Shown: positions 1-7,764 of the stretch, piece by piece
Layout of the letters: every line of letters starts with the position of its first letter
Numbering within the stretch: the stretch's first letter is position 1
Assembly (NCBI GenBank): GCA_026419655.1
Contig: JANZZA010000681.1
Coordinates: 1 to 17,300, forward strand
Reading direction: 5' to 3'
Source: Armatimonadota bacterium
Lineage (GTDB): Bacteria > Armatimonadota > Zipacnadia > Zipacnadales > FEN-943
DNA: 17,300 bases
Notes under the pieces: model-generated
What the model was told of the DNA's origin: nothing
What the model saw: only the letters and a program-made list of their open reading frames with translations
Database searches by the model: none
Translations under genes and position numbers: made by a program

Positions 1-19
1 AGATGTGTATAAGAGACAG
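1..19 (+). other. Nextera transposase adapter (artefact)
   Basis: The first 19 bases, AGATGTGTATAAGAGACAG, are exactly the Tn5 mosaic-end sequence used in Illumina Nextera libraries. They are untrimmed adapter at a contig end, not genome. Read in the frame starting at base 3 they give the spurious N-terminus MCIRDR, a known contaminant signature. Genomic sequence begins at about base 20, and the gene that follows has lost its true 5' end. Confidence 0.97.
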
Positions 20-21
20 AC

Positions 22-3000
22 GTGTGGAAGCAAAACGACCTGGAGCAGTTTGTGACGCTGGCCTGGCCTTTCCCATGGGGCTACAGAGAAACTTTGCGCT
101 ATCCAGAAGAGCTGCCGGCTACAGTCGCCTCGCACTTTCATTTCCTTTACGACCTGGACGCCGGCCCAGACCGAGACCCAAATCTCATCGTGCAGGAGTT
201 CGTGCGGGCGCGCTACGGCGAGCTACTGCCCGACGTGCCGCGCGTGACGGACCTTAGCTGGCTGCCAGACGCCCATCGGCCTGGAGGCTTCGGGCCGGTC
301 CACATCGGCAAGGCTTACGCATGGGTGGAGCCTGGCACGCATAACGCTCTGTGGTGGAAGCCCGGCTCGCTGGTCTTCGGCGGCGTGGGCTGGGACAGGC
401 CGGAGGTGGATTATATATACGCCGCCCGTGACCAGGCCTCAATAGACGCCATCCGCGATAACATCGAGTTCATGGCGCCGCGCGTGACCTGGATGACCAT
501 TGACGGGGATCGCTGCTGTGCCTGGCAGCAATGTCTTGAGGGCGAAGGGGCGGAAATGTTCGGCGAGGGAGTGCCGTCAACCCACAATGCCCAGAACTGG
601 CAGATGGCCCTGCTCTTCCTCGACGCCTACAGAAACGACCCTGCGACCTACGGCAAGTACCTGGACATCATTGACGGCCAGCTCATGTGGAGCAAGCACT
701 TTCTTTACACGCGAAACGATTACGCTGACGTGCCCTGTGCGCAGTTTTGCTGGAGCGCCGCACCCGTGACAGCCTACTGCCTGCGGTATTACTACACCTT
801 CCGCAATGACCCAGCCCGCCGAGAAAAGGCTGAGCTTGCCTATCGTCTGGCGCGAAATACGATGTACCACTTCCTTCCCACCTGGCTTTGCGACAACGAC
901 GAGATGGACAACGTGGATGCCTTCAGCTTCTGCGAGCCAAACGCCGGTATTTCGTGGCTGGGCGCCGCTTGCTCCAACGAAGTCTTTTGCGTGACCTATG
1001 CAGCCATAATGACCTATCTTGCTACCGGCGACCCCTGGCTGGGCCACTACATCCGCGGCGCTTGCGACCGATGGCATGAGCTTTTCCGCGACGAGTGGTA
1101 CCCCAGCGTGCGCCAGTACGGGGATGCCTTCACAGAGATATATTACCTCTACCCTGGGCGAGGGCCGGTGGGGGGACGGGTAACTTTCGGCGGGCTGTGG
1201 GGCGGTGTGGAATGGATAGCCTGGCCCATCGGCGAGGCCACCGTGCGCGTCACCTGCGGGGAGAAGGCGGCCCTGGCCTGGAATCGCGCACCGGGCTCGC
1301 CGCCCCTGAGCGTCGAGGCCGACCGCGTCGTGCGGACCGGCCCACCGGACCCCAACCGCTCCGGCTCTCACACCGACATCTCTGACTATCGCTACTACGG
1401 CGACGGCCAGTGCAGCTTCCGGCTGGTGCGCTACGGCCTCGGCCAACCAGAACCCTTTGCCGTAAATGTCACCTTCCCCATGTTCGACCTTCGCGGAAAG
1501 CCTGTCATCCTGCGGCGCAACAGCCAGGAAATCGTGCTTGAGAAGGGCCGCGACTACGAAGAGATGCCCTTCCGCTGGGACACAATCACGGTGCGCGGCT
1601 GCCGGTATGGAGACATCATCGGGATAGGCAAGATTGACGAGAGTGCTCCTGCGCTGCCCTGTGAGATACATCGCGTGCGCACGTCAGACCTCCCCAAAAT
1701 GCCTGCGGGCTTTGCGGCGGCAGACCTGCGAGCCGCCGCCAACCGGCGCCTGAGCACGGACTGGGAAGACCCCGCCTCATGGGCGGGTCTTGACCCCGGT
1801 CTGCGCTATGTCTACGGCGTGCCCTTCCATATCCTGGACGCCAACCTCAACGACGCCCGCCTGGGCCTGCGCGACGGTAAGCTATCCCTGCGCCTGCAGG
1901 GGCGGCATTTCTTTGCCCTCGTGGGCGAGCTTGACCCCGACGCGAAGCTCACCCTGGCGGCTGGCGGCAAGGACGTAGACGTTGACCTGAAGCGTGGTGT
2001 GCCGGCGCTGAAAGGGTGGCCGCCGTGCTTTGAGTGGGAGCTGTTCATGGTAGAGGCCGCGCTGCCCGGCGAATTGACGACTATCTCGGCCGTCAACTGC
2101 ACGCTCTTTGCAGCCACAGTGTACCAGGGCCAGGGCGAAGACCCGAGGCTGGCAGCCATCCTCAAGGCGCTGCGTGCGGCCCAGGAAGAGGCCGTCGCCC
2201 AGGCGCGGGCCATTGAAAACGTTACGAAACTGGCGCCGCTGTTCGAGAGAGCTTCCGGGCACATCGCAATACTGCCGATTCCTCAGGACAATCCTCGCAA
2301 CAGCTATCTGGCTACCATCCTGCAAAGGGCCAGGCTGCTGCGTCACGTGACTTTCCTTACGCCTCAACAGCTCGTTGACCCTGATGTCTTCTCGGCTGAG
2401 CGGTTCTGGATTGCCCTCTACCTCGGCGGCGAGACTTATTATCAGTCGGTCAGCTCACCAGGAGATGGTGACCGCGCTCTGCAGCGCTACCTGGCCCAGG
2501 GCGGCACTCTTGTCGTCCTCCCGCATCAGCCCTTCCCGTTCTACTACGACGAAACGGGCAGGCCCGTGGTGAGTGCGCCCAAGTTTGGCCTGCCCATCTG
2601 TGGCTCTGGCGCGGCGGACCGGCTGGATACGCTCCAGGGCGTGGACGTGAGAGGCTGGGAGAAGGCGCCCCGTGACAGAAGGCTGACATTCATGGTCGCC
2701 AAGGGCCAGGAAGCAGTGAAATCGCTGCCAGCTTCCTTTGCCTTTCTGCTATCGGAAAAGGACCGACCCGTAGATGAGCGCTGGCGGCCTATAGTCAATG
2801 TCGTCGGCGAAGAAAATAAATACGTGCCGCTCATATCGCTGGCCGACGAGACAGGCAAATCTTATGGCGACGGGGCAGCCTATATCGAGTACCGCACGGG
2901 CGCTGTGGCCCCCGGGAAGGTACTTTACGTCTGGTCAGGTCTGCTGGCGCAGCCGCAAATGCGCGAGCCGCTGTTGCTGGATGTTCTGGGCTGGGTGCTG

Positions 3001-4278
3001 CAGAACACCATGGCGCCGCCAACGGCCGGGCTGTGCTACTTCACGCACAAGCCCATTACAGTAGACGGCAAGCTTGACGAGCCGGCATGGCAGGAAGTGC
3101 CGGCCTTCGAATTGCAGAAAGCTATACGGTTTGAGGGCGGCCCCAACCAGCCAACCCGCGTCAAGGCTCGCTGGGACCGGGAAAATCTCTACGTGGCCTT
3201 CGAGTGCGAGGACGCGAACATCTGGGCCACCATGGGCCGGCGCGACCAGCACCTGTGGGAAGAAGAAGTCGTTGAAGTTTTCGTTGACCACGACGGCGAC
3301 GGGCGGAACTATAAAGAATTTGAGGTCAATCCCCTGAATACCGTCGTTGACCTCAACATCATCCGGCCCGGTTTTCCGGACTTTGCGCGGATGATTGGCT
3401 GGGACTCGCTTGGCTGGAAGACCGCCGTGAGCGTTGACGGCACTACGGACGACCAGAGCGACCGAGACCGTGGCTGGGTGTGCGAGATGGCTATTCCGCT
3501 GGCGGACCTGGCCCCAGCCTACGACCAGCCGCGGGTAGGCACTACGTGGCGCGTCAACTTTTATCGCATTGACCGCCCAGACGCGAAGAACCCGAATAAG
3601 GACATCCAGTTCTCGGCCTGGTCGCCAACCAGCCGGTCCTATCACGAGCCTGAGCGCTTTGGCTTTCTCACTTTTGCGGCCGATCCGTTCGAGGACGACT
3701 TTTCGCTCCACGAGACTGGGAAAGTGCCGGGTCCGCCGTGGGCTGTGGTGGGTGGGCAATGGCAGGTGACGGCGGAGGGCTTGGTGGGCCGCGATGGCGG
3801 CAACGATGCCTGGACGCCTATGGGCTTGCGTGGCGGCCTGCCCAATCTTCAAGACTATCGTCTGGCGGTCCGGTTTGAAGTGTTGGAGAGAGGGACTGAC
3901 TGGCGGGACGGGCCGTGGTTCGGGGTGCGCTGCCGCGGCACAGACGGCTATTTCGTCGAGTTTACCAACCGCGAGGTTCAGGTGCACAAGAGCTGTCAGG
4001 GCCAGAGCACGAGCGACACTTCCATGCTTGCCACCTGGCCCTTCACATTGCCGGCCGGTCCCCACGAGGTGACTATAGAGGTGCGCGGCTCAGACGCGCC
4101 CGTCATCACTGTCACGCTGGACGGCCAGGTTCTCGGCACGGCCACCGACCGCGGCGCCCTGGGGCTTGGGCCGCTGTCGGCTGGCGGCATAGCTTTGTCT
4201 CCGCGGCGCTGGAGCCATAGCCGGGGGCATACTGATATCCGTTATGAGAGCATAAGAATCGAGCCACTATCGCAGTAG
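22..4278 (+). CDS. Giant multidomain CBM9-like protein, 5' truncated
   Basis: The frame is open from the adapter junction to TAG at 4276-4278 (1418 codons). The GTG at 22 is only the first available codon, so the real start is upstream and no signal peptide is visible. Residues 1-390 are rich in Trp, Tyr and helices (for example WQMALLFLDAYRNDPATYGK), resembling the alpha/alpha-toroid of glycoside hydrolase-like proteins. A beta-rich stretch follows to about 560. Residues 746-1000 look like a class I glutamine-amidotransferase/ThuA-type fold (GHIAILPIP start, later GGTLVVLPHQPFPFYY). Residues 1005-1215 are a CBM9-like domain (VDGKLDEPAWQE at 1014, then LYVAFECED). Residues 1221-1416 resemble a concanavalin-like jelly roll (DPFEDDFS start). 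The likely role is extracellular or periplasmic polysaccharide binding or breakdown. I cannot assign catalytic residues or substrate. Domain calls are by eye; the CBM9-like one is the firmest. Confidence 0.85.
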   Translation: MWKQNDLEQFVTLAWPFPWGYRETLRYPEELPATVASHFHFLYDLDAGPDRDPNLIVQEFVRARYGELLPDVPRVTDLSWLPDAHRPGGFGPVHIGKAYAWVEPGTHNALWWKPGSLVFGGVGWDRPEVDYIYAARDQASIDAIRDNIEFMAPRVTWMTIDGDRCCAWQQCLEGEGAEMFGEGVPSTHNAQNWQMALLFLDAYRNDPATYGKYLDIIDGQLMWSKHFLYTRNDYADVPCAQFCWSAAPVTAYCLRYYYTFRNDPARREKAELAYRLARNTMYHFLPTWLCDNDEMDNVDAFSFCEPNAGISWLGAACSNEVFCVTYAAIMTYLATGDPWLGHYIRGACDRWHELFRDEWYPSVRQYGDAFTEIYYLYPGRGPVGGRVTFGGLWGGVEWIAWPIGEATVRVTCGEKAALAWNRAPGSPPLSVEADRVVRTGPPDPNRSGSHTDISDYRYYGDGQCSFRLVRYGLGQPEPFAVNVTFPMFDLRGKPVILRRNSQEIVLEKGRDYEEMPFRWDTITVRGCRYGDIIGIGKIDESAPALPCEIHRVRTSDLPKMPAGFAAADLRAAANRRLSTDWEDPASWAGLDPGLRYVYGVPFHILDANLNDARLGLRDGKLSLRLQGRHFFALVGELDPDAKLTLAAGGKDVDVDLKRGVPALKGWPPCFEWELFMVEAALPGELTTISAVNCTLFAATVYQGQGEDPRLAAILKALRAAQEEAVAQARAIENVTKLAPLFERASGHIAILPIPQDNPRNSYLATILQRARLLRHVTFLTPQQLVDPDVFSAERFWIALYLGGETYYQSVSSPGDGDRALQRYLAQGGTLVVLPHQPFPFYYDETGRPVVSAPKFGLPICGSGAADRLDTLQGVDVRGWEKAPRDRRLTFMVAKGQEAVKSLPASFAFLLSEKDRPVDERWRPIVNVVGEENKYVPLISLADETGKSYGDGAAYIEYRTGAVAPGKVLYVWSGLLAQPQMREPLLLDVLGWVLQNTMAPPTAGLCYFTHKPITVDGKLDEPAWQEVPAFELQKAIRFEGGPNQPTRVKARWDRENLYVAFECEDANIWATMGRRDQHLWEEEVVEVFVDHDGDGRNYKEFEVNPLNTVVDLNIIRPGFPDFARMIGWDSLGWKTAVSVDGTTDDQSDRDRGWVCEMAIPLADLAPAYDQPRVGTTWRVNFYRIDRPDAKNPNKDIQFSAWSPTSRSYHEPERFGFLTFAADPFEDDFSLHETGKVPGPPWAVVGGQWQVTAEGLVGRDGGNDAWTPMGLRGGLPNLQDYRLAVRFEVLERGTDWRDGPWFGVRCRGTDGYFVEFTNREVQVHKSCQGQSTSDTSMLATWPFTLPAGPHEVTIEVRGSDAPVITVTLDGQVLGTATDRGALGLGPLSAGGIALSPRRWSHSRGHTDIRYESIRIEPLSQ

Positions 4279-4889
4279 GGTCTCGTTTCGGGCTTTCGTA
4301 CAGGGGTCTAGCGGGCGCGGCGAGAGTGCCGGGATCATGGCCTCGACGGTTTTCCATGCCCCAGTGCTGGAGGCTTTGGGATTTCTGCGTCATTTCGCAG
4401 GCCGACGGCCGGAACCAGCCTTTTCCGCAGAGGGAGGCTGGCCTGTAGCCTCACCTGTGTGGTGGAAACAACCCGGGGAAGTTCGCCAGGCGCTCCAGGC
4501 GGAGAAGTCGTGAGACGCTTCCGTTTGCCGAGCATGGTCAACGCCGTCGAAACGCAGGACAGAGGCAGCGAGAGTTTTCCTTGCCGGCACCTTTCTTTGC
4601 GGGGAGCTGGCTGACACTCGCCCCTAGCGGCTGGTGCCCGACCCCGTGGTGAGACTCGAAGACCGGAGACTCTGTCAGGGGCGCATGTGGGTGTTCTTAG
4701 GGATGGTGGTCTCGCCCCCTGGGTTGGCGGATGGCGGTCAGCCACTTTCGCGCTGCAGGCCTCAAGCTACCGACGCGCACTAAAATCTCGCCGGCTGGCG
4801 CGCTGCCCCGCGCAAAAAGCCCCGGCCTCATCCACAGTACGAGGAAGCTCCGGAAAAGGCCTGGCGGAGAGTTTTTTCACCAGGTTCCC
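4279..4889. other. Gap without a recognisable gene
   Basis: About 610 bases lie between the giant gene and repeat module A. The reading frames here have low-complexity Arg/Pro/Ser-rich translations, no ribosome-binding sites and no family I recognise, so I call no gene. I saw no tRNA, tmRNA, SRP or RNase P signature. The end of the stretch (4871-4890, GTTTTTTCACC followed by CCCTCC) might be a decayed end of a further repeat module, but the match is too weak to annotate. Confidence 0.5.
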
Positions 4890-5020
4890 TCCAAGGACTT
4901 TTGTGAAGGCAGGTGTTGGCTTATCCGCAGTGCATAAACTGTGGAGAGGCACGTGCCCGCCCCTTTTACCCGCGGTCGCGTCAGGGGGCCGGGAAAACGA
5001 GTTTTGCAATGGCCTGCTCC
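4890..5020 (+). repeat. Intergenic repeat module A (TTGCAAAA family)
   Basis: One copy of a dispersed repeat of about 120-130 bp. Diagnostic pieces are GGTGTTGGCTTATCC at 4912-4926, CCTTTTACCCGCGG near 4961-4974, GGGGGCCGGGAAAACGA near 4984-5000 and the right end TTTTGCAA at 5002-5009. Module D (9902-10020) shares the same blocks in the same order and spacing. The left end here (ACTTTTGTGAAGG) is degenerate, so the inverted ends are no longer matched. This copy lies about 95 bp upstream of a promoter for the next gene. Confidence 0.75.
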
Positions 5021-5115
5021 GAAAAAACCTCACGAGGGCTGCAGATTTGCCCCTTCGCGCCCTGGTGCAGAGAGAATCGTGAGAAATGGAAGAAGTCCCA
5101 CACCGCAACGACACT

Positions 5116-5145
5116 TTGACCACACTACGCAGTGCGTGGTATATT
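5116..5145 (+). promoter_or_regulatory. Sigma70-type promoter for the 5183 gene
   Basis: TTGACC at 5116-5121 and TATATT at 5140-5145 are 18 bp apart, with an extended -10 TGG at 5137-5139. The predicted start of transcription is about 5152, 30 nt before the ATG. The arms ACCAC (5119-5123) and GTGGT (5136-5140) form an imperfect inverted repeat between the boxes and could be an operator. The promoter call is by consensus only. Confidence 0.6.
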
Positions 5146-5182
5146 AGCGGAGACATCGGGTGGTCCGCCGGAGGGAATAGCT

Positions 5183-5740
5183 ATGAGGACGGTCGTGGCG
5201 GTTCTGGTTGCTGCGGGTCTGGCTGTTGCGGTGGGACATACCAATGCGGCCACGATAAACGCCGCAGCCACCGGGTTGGGTGTCCTAACTGTACCGACGG
5301 CTGTTCTGCCAGTGCTTGATGCGCTGGCGAGTGCCCCACCCAGAGGTGACACAGAGGCCTGGAGCTTCTCCAAGGTCTACCGCCGGCGCATCCCGCGGGA
5401 AATGGTGTGGTTCAACGGCCGCGAAGGAGACCTCGAGCATCATGCTATCCGCTACCGTGGCCGTGTCTACATTACTTTGACTGACCTGGTGCGAAACGTC
5501 GGCGGCTCCATAGTGTGGGGGCCGCGCGCCAGCTACGTGGTGGTCAAGCGCGCCCAACTCACAGTTCGCGTTGTTCCTGGGAGCAGCAAAGTTTTCGTCG
5601 AAGGCGAGCCCGATTCCCTCGGCGCCAAGACCTTTCGCAGGGGCGGGTTGCTTTGGGTGCCGGTGCGGCCCATGGCCGAGCTCCTTGGTTGCGTCGCCGA
5701 GTGGAACCCCGAAATGCGGCGGGTTGACGTCTTCATGTAG
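5183..5740 (+). CDS. Exported copper-amine-oxidase-N-like domain protein
   Basis: The 185-residue product starts at ATG 5183, chosen because GGAGGG at 5170-5175 is 7 nt upstream and the N-terminus then reads as a signal peptide (MRTVVAVLVAAGLAVAVG, cleavage probably near HTNA-AT). An in-frame ATG at 5132 would bury that signal and has no ribosome-binding site. The C-terminal half has the pattern of the copper amine oxidase N-terminal-like (stalk) domain. From M74 it reads MVWFNGREGD, a short loop, RVYITLTDLVRNVGGSIVW, beta strands, then LLWVPVRPMAELLGCVAEW and a terminal VDVF. Such domains are non-enzymatic, cell-envelope-associated modules in Bacillota and Armatimonadota. The next gene encodes a deacetylase with the same kind of domain, which suggests a shared job at the envelope. 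The exact function is unknown. Confidence 0.85.
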   Translation: MRTVVAVLVAAGLAVAVGHTNAATINAAATGLGVLTVPTAVLPVLDALASAPPRGDTEAWSFSKVYRRRIPREMVWFNGREGDLEHHAIRYRGRVYITLTDLVRNVGGSIVWGPRASYVVVKRAQLTVRVVPGSSKVFVEGEPDSLGAKTFRRGGLLWVPVRPMAELLGCVAEWNPEMRRVDVFM

Positions 5741-5757
5741 CGCGCCGGATAACTCGG

Positions 5758-5780
5758 CTGCGCAAAGATAGAGTGCGCAG
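5758..5780 (+). promoter_or_regulatory. Intergenic hairpin between the two envelope genes
   Basis: CTGCGCA (5758-5764) and TGCGCAG (5774-5780) form a perfect 7-bp stem with a 9-nt loop, 17 nt after the stop of the upstream gene. No T-tract follows, so it is not a standard intrinsic terminator. It may be an RNA-stability or processing element, or chance. Confidence 0.35.
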
Positions 5781-5906
5781 GAATGTACGCCCTCGCGCAC
5801 ACGGGACAGGGTGCCGACCATGCCGCTCCTCAGCAAGGTGCGCCCGCCGGGGTCGTATCAGTTGTGTCCATCTGCGCCAGGTACCGCGCACGCTGCCAGG
5901 AACCAG

Positions 5907-7427
5907 ATGCTGCTACTCCGCCAGGCTGGTGCCTTCTTGGTGCTTGTTGTCGTTCTCCTGCTTGTGCTTTTCGCGGCCGCTCCACGAGTTGATGGTCGCC
6001 CCGTGCGCCCGGGCCTACGGGTCACCGAGGCTGTGAGACTCGTCGGTGCACCGCGCGCACGGCCAGGTGACCTTCTTGACGTAACCGGGAGAGTGCTCAA
6101 GCCTGGCGGCGGTGAGCAGCCGCGCTTGTTTCTTGCGGGCGCCCTAGTGCCTGCGGATTACGTTCTCCGCTGGCGCGACCGAATACAGGTGCGCCCTGGC
6201 AGGGACCTTCGTGAGCCGGCGATGGATGTCGTGACGTGCAGCAGGACTGCGTCCGGCGGCGTGATTGTGGCCCGGCATGTGGAGGGCAAAGTAAGCGGCC
6301 GGCAAGCAGCCGTAGAGCGCATGGCCATCGCTGCACCAAAACGCGTCCGGATTGCTCTCACTTTCGATGACGGCCCCAATCCTGTATGGACGCCGCAGGT
6401 GCTGGATGTTCTCGCCAAATACAGGGCCAAAGCAAGCTTCTTCGTTTTGGGCCAATGTGCCGTCCGATGGCCTGAGCTGGTGCGCCGGCAGGTCGCTGAA
6501 GGCCACGAAATATGCCTGCACAGCTATAGCCACGCTCGCTTCACGCAGTTGCCTGCTTCGCGGGTCACTCTGGAACTGGCGCGAAACCTAAGGGCCCTGT
6601 CCGACTTGGCCGTGGGCCCGATACGGTGGTTCAGACCGCCCTATGGCGTCGTCAACGCCAGGGTCAGAGAGCAAGTCGCGGCCATGGGCTACCGGACGGT
6701 GTTGTGGGACGTGGACACAAGGGACTGGCGCCGGCCACCGGCTGAGGTTATTGCCGCTCGCATCCTGGCTGGGGCACACGACGGGGCCGTGATCCTCATG
6801 CACGACGGCGGCGGCGATCGCAGCCGGACGGTGGCAGCTCTGGCCCTGGCTCTCCCCAGGCTCAAGGCCAGGGGAGTGGAGATGCTGACGCTCTCCCAGG
6901 TTCGACGTTTTGCCCCGGCGCCGCCGTCCGAAGTGGTGGTTGCCGAAGCTCACGGACAGACATCCTTTTCGGTAACAACTGTAAAGGTTCTGGTGGACGG
7001 CCGACTGGTGGAGCCGCGGCCTCTCGCGGCCCGGCATGAAGGGCAGTTGCTAGTCGCAGCGCGGCCGGTACTTGCGGCCCTGGGCATGCCCGCAAGCTGG
7101 GATGAGGCCGCTCAGGCTCTTTGTGTAGAGACTCCGCGGGGCCAGGCTATTCTGCGGGCGGGCAGCCGCCGTTTCACTCTCGCCGACCGCGACCTGCTGT
7201 TGAGTGCTCCCGTTTTTCGCTTTGAGGGTCAGGTGCTGGCGCCGGCCAGCCTCCTGGCCAAGCTTACCAACACCATCCTCACCGTTAGCCCCGACGGCAC
7301 CACAGCCAGGTTCGACACCGTTTCGCGCCCCTTCAGCCCAGAGCCGCCGCAGCGCGGTGCCGGTACGAGCTTCCGTCCAGCCTGGGTTGTGCCTGCCTAC
7401 GCAGCCATTGCGCACGAGATGCACTAG
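5907..7427 (+). CDS. NodB polysaccharide deacetylase with CuAO-like C-domain
   Basis: The product is a 506-residue exported or membrane-anchored deacetylase of carbohydrate esterase family 4, acting on N-acetylated (or O-acetylated) glycans of the envelope. I prefer ATG 5907 because AGGA precedes it by 5 nt and the product begins with a typical signal/anchor (MLLLRQAGAFLVLVVVLLLV). GTG 5811 or ATG 5820 in the same frame would add about 30 polar residues. All five NodB motifs are present: TFDDGP at 152-157 (Asp154 catalytic base, Asp155 metal ligand), HSYSH at 205-209 (metal-binding His), FRPPYG at 242-247, DVDTRDW at 268-274 and LMHD ending at His299-Asp300. About 95 residues N-terminal to the NodB core (LRVTEAVRLVG...) look like a small beta domain. 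Residues about 350-490 match the copper amine oxidase N-like pattern (VKVLVDGRLVEPRPL, LLVAARPVLAALGMPASWD, VLAPASLLAKL). It probably forms a unit with the gene before it. Confidence 0.92.
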   Translation: MLLLRQAGAFLVLVVVLLLVLFAAAPRVDGRPVRPGLRVTEAVRLVGAPRARPGDLLDVTGRVLKPGGGEQPRLFLAGALVPADYVLRWRDRIQVRPGRDLREPAMDVVTCSRTASGGVIVARHVEGKVSGRQAAVERMAIAAPKRVRIALTFDDGPNPVWTPQVLDVLAKYRAKASFFVLGQCAVRWPELVRRQVAEGHEICLHSYSHARFTQLPASRVTLELARNLRALSDLAVGPIRWFRPPYGVVNARVREQVAAMGYRTVLWDVDTRDWRRPPAEVIAARILAGAHDGAVILMHDGGGDRSRTVAALALALPRLKARGVEMLTLSQVRRFAPAPPSEVVVAEAHGQTSFSVTTVKVLVDGRLVEPRPLAARHEGQLLVAARPVLAALGMPASWDEAAQALCVETPRGQAILRAGSRRFTLADRDLLLSAPVFRFEGQVLAPASLLAKLTNTILTVSPDGTTARFDTVSRPFSPEPPQRGAGTSFRPAWVVPAYAAIAHEMH

Positions 7428-7432
7428 CCTTG

Positions 7433-7642
7433 TGAAGTATTGGGTTTTCTCAAGATTTTGTTTCAGTCAGGAAAGAGTCGGCCGGGAAAAATCACCTCGG
7501 AGACTGTTGCAAAATCCGGAGTCGGCTTACCTAGACCGAGTAAACTGCACAACGCTGTACGGCTGACCCTTTACCCGCGATTTCCTGTGGCGGCCGGGAA
7601 AAGGACTTTTGCAAGAGCCTCCTTAGAACACCGAATACTCCC
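7433..7642 (+). mobile_element. MITE-like element B, 210 bp, one internal module
   Basis: A non-coding element starting 5 bp after the deacetylase stop. Its ends are inverted: TGAAGTATTGGGTTTTCT at 7433-7450 against the complement of 7625-7642 (GGGAGTATTCGGTGTTCT), 14 of 18 matching. Positions 7435-7497 are clearly homologous to the tail of element E (complement of 11241-11305), sharing GATTTTGTTTCA, a GGAAA block and ATCACC. Inside lies one core module (7499-7622) with its own inverted ends, GGAGACTGTTGCAAAA and TTTTGCAAGAGCCTCC, 14 of 16 matching. There is no convincing target duplication and no transposase, so it would be non-autonomous. Confidence 0.8.
7499..7622 (+). repeat. Core repeat module B inside element B
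   Basis: A 124-bp member of the TTGCAAAA module family, in the same orientation as A, C and D. Its blocks are GGCTTACCTAGACC (from 7524), CTGTAC (7555-7560), CCTTTACCCGCGATT (from 7568) and CGGCCGGGAAAAGGACTTTTGCAA (roughly 7591-7614). Both ends are intact inverted repeats of 16 bp with two mismatches. Confidence 0.8.
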
Positions 7643-7660
7643 TCCTGGCCTCGCCTTTTC

Positions 7661-7689
7661 TTGCAAGAGCCCTTTTTGCATGGCACAAT
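7661..7689 (+). promoter_or_regulatory. Promoter of the fluoride-riboswitch operon
   Basis: TTGCAA at 7661-7666 and CACAAT at 7684-7689 are separated by 17 bp, with TGG (7681-7683) as an extended -10. The predicted start is about 7696, which is precisely where the riboswitch aptamer begins (GGCG at 7697). That positional agreement is the main support. The -35 box lies in an 11-bp copy (7661-7671) of the right end of repeat module B (7609-7619). Confidence 0.6.
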
Positions 7690-7696
7690 GACTCAT

Positions 7697-7764
7697 GGCG
7701 ATGGAGTTCGCCGCGGCGGCTGGGGAGGCCGCCGAAACGGTCGCTGTGACTGATGACTCCTACT
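7697..7764 (+). promoter_or_regulatory. Fluoride riboswitch (crcB motif) aptamer
   Basis: The sequence fits the crcB/fluoride RNA class. GGCGATGGAGTTCGCC lies at 7697-7712, AAACG at 7735-7739, a short P3 hairpin (GTC 7740-7742, GAC 7748-7750), then TGATG at 7751-7755 and ACTCCTACT at 7756-7764. GGAGT (7703-7707) can pair with ACTCC (7756-7760) as the ligand-stabilised pseudoknot. The same ACTCCTACT strand pairs with AGTAGGAGT (7903-7911) just before a T-tract, giving the expected choice between aptamer and terminator. Compared with the compact examples I remember (Bacillus cereus, Thermotoga petrophila), an extra 22-nt hairpin (CGGCGGC 7714-7720, GCCGCCG 7728-7734) is inserted before AAAC. 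The downstream genes, a Na+/H+ antiporter and UspA, are among those known to follow fluoride riboswitches. Fluoride should favour read-through. Confidence 0.88.

Noticed and set aside
577..1671. Long minus-strand open frame of 364 codons opposite the giant gene
   Set aside because: It is a codon-bias shadow in GC-rich coding DNA. The translation is low-complexity and resembles no family, and the + frame is clearly coding.
2935..4065. Minus-strand open frame of 376 codons opposite the CBM9-like domain
   Set aside because: It overlaps the well-supported CBM9-like and jelly-roll coding region in the + strand and has no family resemblance or ribosome-binding site.
4335..4745. Minus-strand open frame of 136 codons in the first long gap
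   Set aside because: An Arg/Pro/Ser-rich translation typical of random GC-rich DNA, with no ribosome-binding site or recognisable motif.
4860..4892. Decayed additional repeat module before A
   Set aside because: Only a vague match to the right end (TTTTTTCACC...CCCTCC) with no recognisable interior blocks.
7424..7653. Target-site duplication around element B
   Set aside because: The best pair (TAGCCTTG at 7425-7432, TGGCCTCG at 7646-7653) matches only 6 of 8 and is offset 3 bp from the right end, which is no better than chance.
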